From positions 1 to 31,892 of the forward strand of contig CAYZKY010000064.1 of NCBI GenBank assembly GCA_964478815.1: a stretch of 31,892 nucleotides of DNA, written 5' to 3'. Within the stretch, counting starts at the first letter, position 1; each line of letters opens with the position of its first letter. The notes beneath the pieces are model-generated. The model searched no databases. It worked only from the letters and a program-made list of their open reading frames with translations, and was not told where the DNA came from. The translations under genes and the position numbers were made by a program. This DNA comes from DASVNK01 sp964478815. GTDB lineage: Bacteria > Verrucomicrobiota > Verrucomicrobiia > Limisphaerales > SXQI01. Below are positions 1 to 5,465 of this stretch, in pieces.

Positions 1-163
1 TCGGAATCGATCCGGGCGACCGCGAGTCTGGGTTCGCGATCATGGGGTATGGATACCGCCGGGGCGGCGGAGGCGCAAGAGGAGGTTTGGGGGTTGGCCG
101 GGCAGTTGGGAAGGAGGGGGCGAGGCCAGACGACCGCCAGAATTAATCGCACTCGGTTGCGCG
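1..163. other. Left host flank, gene identity unresolved
   Basis: This GC-rich stretch lies outside the transposon. Two plus-strand frames stay open from the window edge. One runs from base 3 to a TAA at 144-146 and begins GIDPGDRESGFAIM, which faintly resembles the start of RuvC-like nucleases, but it then becomes Gly/Arg-rich and unconvincing. The other runs from base 1 to a TAG at 166-168, just inside the transposon, and has a more protein-like composition. Without the insertion it would stop only a few codons later. One of them may be the 3' end of a gene, but I cannot tell which. The transposon therefore sits in an intergenic region or at an extreme gene end. Confidence 0.3.
156..163. 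repeat. Target-site duplication, left copy (GTTGCGCG)
   Basis: The 8 bases GTTGCGCG directly precede the left terminal repeat and recur in the same orientation at 3348-3355, directly after the right terminal repeat. A duplication of 8-9 bp is what IS1-family transposases usually make. Confidence 0.85.
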
Positions 164-182
164 GGTAGTGGGTCAGTTTGAA
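164..182 (+). repeat. Left terminal inverted repeat
   Basis: GGTAGTGGGTCAGTTTGAA is identical over all 19 bases to the reverse complement of 3329-3347. Similarity stops immediately inside it apart from a loose A-rich run. Confidence 0.88.
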
Positions 183-388
183 TTCTGAAAAGAAATTGGC
201 CTTTCCAGAGACCTTCAGGCCGGGTAAAAAATTCCCGCTACAGATTTTACGCATAATTGCCGATACGAACATGGATGGATCGCGCCAAAGTAACGCGCCA
301 TCAACGATTTACGGCGAACGATTTCGATTGCATTAAAATGTGATTCCAGTATCTTTGGGAATATTAAAGAATAATCATTACAAGCATC

Positions 389-580
389 ATGAGCGAAAAG
401 GAAAAATATCTTGCATTGATTCGGGAGAAATCGAAGCAGGGACTGAGAGATGTCAAGTTTTTCCCTGCCAATACATTCAACGTGTCTGAAGAGGTCGCGT
501 ACGCGGAACTGAATCGTCTTCACGCTGCTTCGGATTTGCCCGACAAAGAGGTGCTCGGCAAGTACTCCCCTGCTTGCTGA
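389..580 (+). CDS. Small passenger protein, 63 aa, unknown
   Basis: I do not recognise a family with confidence. The protein is 63 residues, soluble and charged, starting MSEKEKYLALIREKSKQGL and followed by a VKFFP segment. It has no signal peptide or membrane segment. Its TGA stop overlaps the ATG of the next gene (TGATG at 578-582), the usual sign of translational coupling, so the two proteins probably work together. No Shine-Dalgarno sequence is visible before the ATG; the 5' region is AT-rich. The pairing of a small upstream protein with an ImmA/IrrE-like protein recalls toxin-antitoxin or phage-repressor arrangements, but that is inference from layout alone. Confidence 0.65.
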   Translation: MSEKEKYLALIREKSKQGLRDVKFFPANTFNVSEEVAYAELNRLHAASDLPDKEVLGKYSPAC

Positions 581-1212
581 TGTCCTCTGCATCGAGCGAA
601 GGGGAGGCTAAAGATAATCTCCTTGAGGCAGTACTTGCGGGAATTGACGTGTCCCGAAGGCTTGCCAAGAGATGTCAAACGTTCCCTCGTTCAATTGAGG
701 TTTTCATCGACATGGTCAAGGAGACTTTGTCGCTGGATAAACCGTACGAAATTCATTTTCATCCACGATGCTATCAAGCGTCCGCCTTTATCGGTTCCAT
801 CCACGTATCCGATTCCCGATCTGACATTTTTTACAACTTCGATATAAGCACCTGCTGGCGGCGGTTTATCGTGGCAAAGGAGATGTCCCACCTCTTGTTC
901 GCTCCGCATGGCGAGAAGCACCTCGTTTCAACTCCAGAGCAAATAGAACAATTGATTATCAACCTTTTGGCTGGGTTCGATAATGTCGCAGTTTGGAAGG
1001 ATCACGCGGTGTCGACAGAATATTGCACGATTCTGATTGCGTTGGAAACTTTGCTGCCGCATGGAGAACGAAAGCACATCGCAAAAGGAAATACTCTTGA
1101 GATAGCTACTCGTTATCGCGTGCCAGAACAGATGGTGAAACTTTATTTCACTTCGAAATACGAAAATCTCATGGAGCACGGCTATTCGCTTGCCCCAAAT
1201 CCGATCGATTAG
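580..1212 (+). CDS. ImmA/IrrE-like protein with altered zinc motif
   Basis: The protein is 210 residues. Around residues 94-107 it reads RRFIVAKEMSHLLF, which fits the core helix of ImmA/IrrE metallopeptidases (usually RFxxAHExxHLL), but the first His of HExxH is Lys (K100-E-M-S-H104). A later segment at 174-190 resembles the helical region that follows in the family. ImmA-type peptidases cleave phage or IS-type repressors. With the first metal ligand lost, this copy may be a non-catalytic binding protein, or it may use another ligand. The ATG at 580 is preferred over a TTG two codons upstream because it overlaps the stop of the 63-aa gene. The gene is a transposon passenger whose stop lies 5 bp from the convergent transposase stop. 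Family assignment is moderate. Confidence 0.65.
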   Translation: MSSASSEGEAKDNLLEAVLAGIDVSRRLAKRCQTFPRSIEVFIDMVKETLSLDKPYEIHFHPRCYQASAFIGSIHVSDSRSDIFYNFDISTCWRRFIVAKEMSHLLFAPHGEKHLVSTPEQIEQLIINLLAGFDNVAVWKDHAVSTEYCTILIALETLLPHGERKHIAKGNTLEIATRYRVPEQMVKLYFTSKYENLMEHGYSLAPNPID

Positions 1213-1217
1213 CAGTA

Positions 1218-2051
1218 TTAAGCGATAATCTGAACAATTTCTTCCAGACTCCAAACGTGATCGGAAATGCCAGCTTCCATCGCCGGAGTGACCCGCAAAC
1301 TCTGGTGAATGCGGGCGAAATTGTAGTACATGAAGTAAAGGGCCAAGGCATGTTCGTGGTTTTCCAGCTTCTTTGAGAAGGCGTTCGTTAACCGGGTGGA
1401 CCGGCGCATGCTCATGCGCATCGTGAGGTTTTGGCGCTCTGTATGGCTAGTTGAGACGTGTTTGAAGTCTGGGGTGCCGCTGATGACCGCTTTGCGGGCT
1501 CCCATGCACTGTGCGGGGCTGTAGCGCACTTCCGCAGGCACTCCGTTGCCGTTCTGATTCCCGTAAAGCTTCACAAGCTGGGCGAAGTCGATGTCCCCGC
1601 CGAAGGCGTCTTCAACCGCGCTCAGGTAGGAGGAATGGCCATCCGTGGTCAATTGCACCCGATGGGAGAGACGCCCGGCCAGATCGTGCATGAAATGGTA
1701 GGCACTGCTCGCGCTGCGATCCCCGACAAACCAGCAGGGAATCAATTTCGTGTCCGGGCAAAGGGCTGTCCACGTCCAGCAATCCCCGTTGCCTTTTGCT
1801 TTCGCCGTGGCGAACGTGTTCTTTTCCTTCGAACCGACGAAAGACCAAATTTCGTCGCACTGAACCCGCTTACACTTGAGGTTCACCATCGCCTTGTCCT
1901 GATACTCTGAGCAGGCCAGCCCGATATCGACCAGTAGCTTGGCCACGGTGTTTTTGGAAACCCCCGTCATCCGCACCGTGGCCCGGATCGAGTTCCCCTC
2001 AACGAGGCAGCTAATCACCCGCACCCGATCCGCATTGCTCAGCTTGTTCAC
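1218..2051 (-). CDS. IS1-family transposase, single ORF
   Basis: The DDE transposase is 277 residues if it starts at the GTG at 2051, giving the family-typical N-terminus MNKLSNADR. A helix-turn-helix (residues about 10-40, SIRATVRMTGVSKNTV) is followed by CDEIWSFVG (D66), TTDGHSSY (D137) and HTERQNL (E205). These are the expected catalytic positions. The C-terminal NFARIHQSLRVTPAMEAG block is also family-typical. An in-frame ATG at 2081 would add ten residues but overlaps the -35 box and has no ribosome-binding site. The frame is complete, unlike classical IS1, which needs a frameshift. It should act on the 19-bp ends at 164 and 3347 and move the whole 3.2-kb unit with its passengers. Confidence 0.92.
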   Translation of the reverse strand: MNKLSNADRVRVISCLVEGNSIRATVRMTGVSKNTVAKLLVDIGLACSEYQDKAMVNLKCKRVQCDEIWSFVGSKEKNTFATAKAKGNGDCWTWTALCPDTKLIPCWFVGDRSASSAYHFMHDLAGRLSHRVQLTTDGHSSYLSAVEDAFGGDIDFAQLVKLYGNQNGNGVPAEVRYSPAQCMGARKAVISGTPDFKHVSTSHTERQNLTMRMSMRRSTRLTNAFSKKLENHEHALALYFMYYNFARIHQSLRVTPAMEAGISDHVWSLEEIVQIIA

Positions 2052-2057
2052 GCCATG

Positions 2058-2086
2058 AACATACGCCAGCACTGCAAGCATGTCAA
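2058..2086 (-). promoter_or_regulatory. Transposase promoter, possibly leaderless
   Basis: On the minus strand a perfect TTGACA (2081-2086) is followed after 17 bp by TATGTT (2058-2063). The expected transcription start falls on or next to the GTG start at 2051, so the mRNA would be essentially leaderless. No Shine-Dalgarno sequence precedes the GTG. Confidence 0.6.
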
Positions 2087-2117
2087 GTATTTTGAAAGTA
2101 ATGCTTGCAATGCTTGC
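2074..2117. repeat. Three copies of an ATGCTTGC motif between divergent genes
   Basis: ATGCTTGC occurs at 2101-2108 and 2110-2117 in direct orientation with a 9-bp period, and inverted (GCAAGCAT) at 2074-2081, inside the transposase promoter. A related pair, AAGTATTTTGAAAG and AGTACTTTGAAAG, lies nearby (about 2085-2098 and 2125-2137). The set occupies the divergent region between transposase and P63C gene and could be an operator or a transposase-binding site. Confidence 0.5.
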
Positions 2118-2141
2118 ATGAATCAGTACTTTGAAAGGCGT

Positions 2142-3164
2142 ATGAATGAGGATACCCAGATAGGTGCCGATACAAGCTCGATGCAATCACAAGGGGGAAG
2201 GGCTCGCGCGGAGCATTTAAGCCCAGAACAACGGAAGGAGATCGCCGAAAAGGCGGCCCAGGCCCGATGGGCGATGCCGCAAGCAAAACATCCAGGAATT
2301 CTGAAGATTGGCGACATGTCCTTTCCGTGCTCCGTCTTGTCAGACGGGACTCGCATCCTGACACAAAGCGATTTCATGGAGGGAATGGGGATGTACTACT
2401 CCGGTTGGGTGGCAAAAAATAAGCCAACTGGCGGACCTGCAGATTTACCGCATTTTTTAGCTTTCGAGAGCCTTAAGCCCTTCATAGACAAACACTTAGG
2501 TGACTTGCAGTCCATCGTTGTTAAATACCGCACGGAAAAGGGGGCTGTGGCGCACGGGATCAAGGCCGAAATCATCCCGAAAATATGCGATGTTTGGCTA
2601 GACGCTGACGAAGAGGGGAAGCTGGGAAAGCGGCAAAAACTGATCGCTCAGAAAGCGAAACTCATCATTAGGGCTTTGGCCCATGTGGGCATCATCGCGC
2701 TGGTGGACGAAGCGACGGGATACCAAGAAATTCGCAGCAAAGAGGCGTTGCGGGCATTATTGGACGCCTTCTTGCAGAAGGAATTCGCTGCTTGGGCCAA
2801 GCGATTCCCGGACGAATTCTACAAGGAAATGTTCCGGTTGCGTGGACTCGCATGGAACAAGCTTTCGGTTAAACGGCCCCAGTATATTGGAAAACTGACG
2901 AACAACGTGGTTTACGAACGTTTAGCGCCGGGCATTTTGGAAGAACTCCAAGCCCGTAACCCAAAAGACGATAAGGGCAGGCGTCAGGGCAAACACCATC
3001 AATTGCTAACCGATGACATCGGACACCCCGCCCTCGCCCAGCATCTGCATGCAGTGATCGGACTCATGCGGGCTTCGTCGTCTTGGGGTCAGTTTCAAAC
3101 GCTGCTAGACAAGGCATTTCCGAAAAAAGGAGATGTGTTTCAGCTCGAACTTGTCATGGAGTAA
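2142..3164 (+). CDS. P63C-domain protein, transposon passenger
   Basis: The protein is 340 residues. It opens with the GGRARAEHLSPEQRKEIAEK motif (residues 18-37) common at the start of P63C-type proteins. The P63C-like core lies at roughly 190-300 (DEATGYQEIRSKEALRALL, then RFPDEFYKEMFRLRG), and the tail has DIGHPALAQHLHAVIGLMRA (292-311). P63C proteins occur in phages and accessory DNA, and their biochemical role is not known to me. The ATG at 2142 is chosen because GAAAGG lies just upstream at 2133-2138. An in-frame ATG at 2055 would add 29 Cys-rich residues that run through the repeat cluster. The gene is divergent from the transposase, and its 3' end overlaps the convergent 44-aa gene by 11 bp. 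Confidence 0.82.
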   Translation: MNEDTQIGADTSSMQSQGGRARAEHLSPEQRKEIAEKAAQARWAMPQAKHPGILKIGDMSFPCSVLSDGTRILTQSDFMEGMGMYYSGWVAKNKPTGGPADLPHFLAFESLKPFIDKHLGDLQSIVVKYRTEKGAVAHGIKAEIIPKICDVWLDADEEGKLGKRQKLIAQKAKLIIRALAHVGIIALVDEATGYQEIRSKEALRALLDAFLQKEFAAWAKRFPDEFYKEMFRLRGLAWNKLSVKRPQYIGKLTNNVVYERLAPGILEELQARNPKDDKGRRQGKHHQLLTDDIGHPALAQHLHAVIGLMRASSSWGQFQTLLDKAFPKKGDVFQLELVME

Positions 3165-3288
3165 TTTTCCCGCCTGTAGCCTTCTCGACCACGGCGAGCG
3201 CGATTTGAGAAAAGTCGCGCTTTTCCGTTTTTACCGCCCGGCGGTGGAGGGTCTTCGCTTTCGTCCGCTTCACTGGCTTTTTCGTCAT
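3154..3288 (-). CDS. 44-aa basic protein, transposon passenger
   Basis: The minus-strand frame encodes 44 residues: a Lys/Arg-rich start (MTKKPVKRTKAK) followed by KRDFSQIALAVVEKATG. The RDFSQIAxxVVxxATG pattern resembles short conserved bacterial proteins of unknown function that I recall only loosely. The basic half could bind nucleic acid and the second half looks like an amphipathic helix. The stop falls inside the last codons of the P63C gene (11-bp convergent overlap), so full-length transcripts would be partly antisense to each other. The start lies 41 bp inside the right transposon end. Its small size means it is easily missed. Confidence 0.6.
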   Translation of the reverse strand: MTKKPVKRTKAKTLHRRAVKTEKRDFSQIALAVVEKATGGKITP

Positions 3289-3328
3289 GCCTCAAGGTGC
3301 ATGCCAACTGCCCTCCGGGAAATCTTTT

Positions 3329-3347
3329 TTCAAACTGACCCACTACC
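3329..3347 (-). repeat. Right terminal inverted repeat
   Basis: TTCAAACTGACCCACTACC is the exact reverse complement of 164-182. It is followed directly by the right copy of the target duplication. Confidence 0.88.
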
Positions 3348-3355
3348 GTTGCGCG
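3348..3355. repeat. Target-site duplication, right copy (GTTGCGCG)
   Basis: Identical to 156-163 and in direct orientation. Removing 164-3355 rebuilds a plausible empty site in which GTTGCGCG runs straight into the region upstream of the Fe-S carrier promoter. Confidence 0.85.
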
Positions 3356-3362
3356 GCGCTGG

Positions 3363-3390
3363 TTGACATTCCGGGAGGACGCGCTAGGGT
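3363..3390 (+). promoter_or_regulatory. Promoter of the Fe-S carrier gene
   Basis: TTGACA (3363-3368), a 16-bp spacer, then TAGGGT (3385-3390), about 20 bp before the ATG at 3410. The transposon end lies only 15 bp upstream of the -35 box. The core promoter was spared, but any upstream control site was moved 3.2 kb away. Confidence 0.55.
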
Positions 3391-3409
3391 CCGAACCAGA
3401 GTGACAGCG

Positions 3410-3751
3410 ATGCCACCAACGGGGGAAGTGATTCGGTTAACGGAGAGTGCCGCGGGGCAGGTGCGGGAAATGTGGTCGGCGGACGCGGCAAATTCGGGCA
3501 AACCCCTGCGGGTCTATATCGAAAAAGGGGGCTGCTCCGGCATGCAGTATGGGATGGTCTTCGACGAGCAGCGGGATGGCGACCTCGCGATGGAATTTTA
3601 TGGAGTGCCGGTGCTGGTGGATGAGGTGAGCGCAGAGTATGTGCGCGGCTCCGTGGTGGATTTTTCCGATGCCCTCACGGGGGGGGGATTCAAAATTTCG
3701 AACCCGCACGCGAAAACGAGCTGCGGGTGCGGCAAATCATTCGAGGCCTAA
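3410..3751 (+). CDS. HesB/IscA-type iron-sulfur carrier
   Basis: The protein is 113 residues, the normal size for A-type carriers, which bind Fe-S clusters and pass them to apo-enzymes in the cytoplasm. The three cluster-binding cysteines are present: C42 in GGCSGMQYGM, and C105 and C107 in SCGCGKSF near the C-terminus. The frame is open further upstream (to 3287), but that part crosses the transposon end, so the ATG at 3410 is preferred. It has its own promoter (3363-3390) and a strong terminator (3775-3808), so it appears monocistronic. I cannot separate IscA, ErpA and SufA types from sequence alone; the E. coli-like isc neighbours are absent here. An Rrf2-family regulator lies 18 kb away. 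Confidence 0.93.
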   Translation: MPPTGEVIRLTESAAGQVREMWSADAANSGKPLRVYIEKGGCSGMQYGMVFDEQRDGDLAMEFYGVPVLVDEVSAEYVRGSVVDFSDALTGGGFKISNPHAKTSCGCGKSFEA

Positions 3752-3766
3752 ACCCACGGGTTTAGG
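3747..3766. repeat. Perfect short palindrome over the stop codon
   Basis: CCTAAACCC and GGGTTTAGG are separated by two bases and span the TAA of the Fe-S carrier gene. It lies directly before the terminator and may protect the 3' end of the mRNA. Confidence 0.6.
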
Positions 3767-3774
3767 TTAACAAT

Positions 3775-3808
3775 GCCGTTCCGTGCGATGCGGAACGGCT
3801 TTTGTTTT
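3775..3808 (+). terminator. Rho-independent terminator after the Fe-S carrier
   Basis: A perfect 9-bp stem (GCCGTTCCG / CGGAACGGC) with a 7-base loop is followed by TTTTGTTTT. Confidence 0.88.
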
Positions 3809-3997
3809 GGCGTTCCCGCTCGATCACCCCGTGCCGCGCGCTCACTGCGTGAATTTTCCCTCTCCGTACTCTCCCACGAACGGCCAGACCGCGGAACAAA
3901 CTTTACGATATCTCCCGGCTGGCTCCCGGCTCGCCAAGTTTTGCCATCCAGGCTGGATCACGCTTTTGGCAGAAGCGGATGTGACTTCGGCACCTCA

Positions 3998-4048
3998 GAG
4001 CCTGTTTGAAAATGGCCGCTGGGCCGGCGGCAATTTTCAAACAGGCTC
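3998..4048. repeat. Long hairpin with 16-bp perfect arms
   Basis: GAGCCTGTTTGAAAAT (3998-4013) pairs perfectly with 4033-4048. After one mismatch a second GC-rich stem follows (GCCGC / GCGGC) with a small loop. There is no T-tract after it, so it is not a simple terminator. It looks like a small palindromic element (REP or MITE-like) or a structured RNA. Confidence 0.75.
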
Positions 4049-4121
4049 GCAAGGGTTGGTCACTTATCAAAACACCGGTGCCTGCTGATAGGCCCAAGTC
4101 CGACAAGGACGCATTCAGCCC

Positions 4122-4280
4122 ATGAACGTTGAGACTTTGTCCGCGGAATTCGATGCCACGCACCCGGTCCAAAAAAAGTGGAAGGCGAGCTGTTATGGCA
4201 ACTGGTTTTCGTTTCTGGGTTTCCCCGTTCGTTTCCCTCAGCTCCCATTAGAACGTCTCGTCTTCCAGCTCATTCTTTAG
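4122..4280 (+). CDS. Possible 52-aa protein, unknown
   Basis: The frame starts MNVETLSAEFDATHP and ends PLERLVFQLIL. It has a weak AAGGA about 12 bases before the ATG. The amino-acid composition is protein-like and the middle is aromatic (CYGNWFSFLGF), but there is no recognisable family. It may be a remnant rather than a working gene. Confidence 0.22.
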   Translation: MNVETLSAEFDATHPVQKKWKASCYGNWFSFLGFPVRFPQLPLERLVFQLIL

Positions 4281-4516
4281 CTAGTGCCGTGCCAGTGACT
4301 GGAATCACGCCTTTCACCCACCAGATAATACGAAACTGTGCGTTTTTCGCGGAAAAAGCGCTTGATTCCGATTCACCCGCTGCATGCTTTGCGCCCAAAG
4401 GGATTGCATCATCGCCGACGAGCGCAGCCTTTCAGGCAGATCGCAATGGGTCGATGCCGGAAAAAGCTTAATCCGGGGATTTGCCTGCACGTAATCATGA
4501 CTGAAGGAGCCGTGGC

Positions 4517-4726
4517 ATGGAGTTCGCTCCCGTCAGTCCCATTATGGATCAGATCGGGAAAAAGACCGGCGACAAGGTTGAAGAAGTGTGCGGCGCTTGT
4601 GGGAAAGAACGGAAGTTTTGGACGCGCGGGGGCGTGGTTATCAACGGAACCACATACTGTTGCCGAGGTTGCGGCATGGGCACGGGTTGTACGTGCAGTT
4701 CGTTCCGGAATGTGCCAGCGAGTTGA
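4517..4726 (+). CDS. Small Cys-rich metal-binding protein
   Basis: The protein is 69 residues with seven cysteines: a C25xxC28 pair and a dense cluster C48-C49-xx-C52-xxxxx-C58-x-C60. The pattern is that of a zinc-ribbon or metallothionein-like metal site, and the rest is polar with no membrane segment. A good ribosome-binding site (AAGGAG at 4504-4509) lies 7 bases before the ATG, which supports translation. It is convergent with the exported protein at 4736-5188, only 9 bp away. I do not recognise a named family. It could bind zinc or copper, buffer metal, or be a small redox protein. Confidence 0.72.
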   Translation: MEFAPVSPIMDQIGKKTGDKVEEVCGACGKERKFWTRGGVVINGTTYCCRGCGMGTGCTCSSFRNVPAS

Positions 4727-4735
4727 GCTGCTTCT

Positions 4736-5188
4736 TCACCAGAGAAAAGATTCCAACTCCGCGATCTCGTGGTCTCCCTGGCGCAGGCTCGCCCGCCAGG
4801 CTTGCACTTCCCCGAGCGATTCCACCTCCGCCTTCTCCAGCCGAACCTTCGTCCACCGGCTGAAGAATCGCGGCGCCTTCACCTCCACCTCATACACGCG
4901 GGGCTGCCGCAGATCCGTGCCGCTTCCCCGCACTTCCAGCCGCAACTTCAGCGGCTTCGCGCCTTCGCCCCGTCCGCGCCACTGCACGTCGAACCGCAGC
5001 GCCGAAACCTCCTCCCGGTTCATCCGCAACTGCCCCTGATAGGCATCCCGCTCGAACAAACTCGGCGCAAGGCTGTGCCGGCCCGCCCGATCCAGCCAGT
5101 GCGGCAGCACCTTCATGATCCGCGCCTCCGCCGCCCCCGCCACAGTCACCCCCGCCAACAACACCAGCCATATCGTCCGCCACAACAT
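4736..5188 (-). CDS. Exported protein of unknown function, 150 aa
   Basis: The N-terminus is a clear signal peptide (MLWRTIWLVLLAGVTVAGAAEA), so the protein is exported. The mature part is rich in beta-type segments with alternating charged and hydrophobic residues (LRLEVRGSGTDL, YEVEVKAPRFF), which suggests a small beta-sandwich. No conserved motif or catalytic residue could be identified. It is convergent with the Cys-rich gene and divergent from the large cytochrome gene. A role at the cell surface or in the periplasm is inferred only from the signal peptide. Confidence 0.75.
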   Translation of the reverse strand: MLWRTIWLVLLAGVTVAGAAEARIMKVLPHWLDRAGRHSLAPSLFERDAYQGQLRMNREEVSALRFDVQWRGRGEGAKPLKLRLEVRGSGTDLRQPRVYEVEVKAPRFFSRWTKVRLEKAEVESLGEVQAWRASLRQGDHEIAELESFLW

Positions 5189-5465
5189 GCCGCCACCATA
5201 CCGCCTTGCCCATCCCGCGAAAGCCGAAACCTATTCCCATTGGGCAGCGGACGCATCTTGCTGCCCCCGACTGTGAATAACGCGAAACGCGGCATTTCCG
5301 TCCAGTCGACGTTTCCAACCCCAGGCGCCGGGTTTTTGGTTCAGGCCTCACCGAAGCTCGCCTGTCGCGAACGCTCCGGTGCGGTCTCCCGTGCGCTCGC
5401 GGACTGGCTGAGTTTGGAACGTGGCTTGCCGAGGGAAGCGGGGGGCGGTACATCTGGGCGTGCCC

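Larger units (their letters stand above)
164..3347. mobile_element. IS1-family transposon with passenger genes
   Basis: The element is 3184 bp. It is bounded by perfect 19-bp terminal inverted repeats and flanked by an 8-bp direct repeat. The ends begin with GGT, like those of IS1, and the transposase inside (1218-2051, minus) is of the single-ORF IS1 type, so ends, duplication and enzyme agree. Four other genes are carried: a 63-aa protein, an ImmA/IrrE-like protein, a P63C-domain protein and a 44-aa basic protein. The interior looks visibly less GC-rich than the host DNA, which suggests transfer. Intact repeats, an intact duplication and an open transposase frame suggest a recent insertion. 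IS1-family elements of several kb with passenger genes have been described as a minority class; this is recalled, not looked up. Confidence 0.85.
3809..4516. other. Gene-poor stretch of about 700 bp
   Basis: No frame here looks like a conserved protein on either strand, and no tRNA or rRNA is recognisable. It holds a 51-bp hairpin (3998-4048) and one possible 52-codon frame (4122-4280). The composition is more mixed than in the flanking genes. It could be decayed coding DNA or hold a small RNA, but nothing in the sequence decides this. Confidence 0.5.

Noticed and set aside
3..146. Possible RuvC N-terminus (GIDPGDRESGFAIM)
   Set aside because: Only the first 15 or so residues fit; the rest is Gly/Arg-rich and stops after 47 codons, so I kept it only as a remark on the left flank.
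164..182. Terminal repeats taken as IS21-type ends because of the GTGGGTCAGTTT core
   Set aside because: There is no istA/istB pair in the element, while an IS1-type transposase, GGT ends and an 8-bp duplication fit IS1 better.
2055..2141. N-terminal extension of the P63C protein
   Set aside because: The 29 extra residues are encoded by the repeat and promoter region, and a ribosome-binding site supports the ATG at 2142.
5421..5465. Earlier ATG of the large cytochrome
   Set aside because: The added residues are not signal-like; the ATG at 5466 leads better into the hydrophobic signal segment, though it lacks a strong ribosome-binding site.
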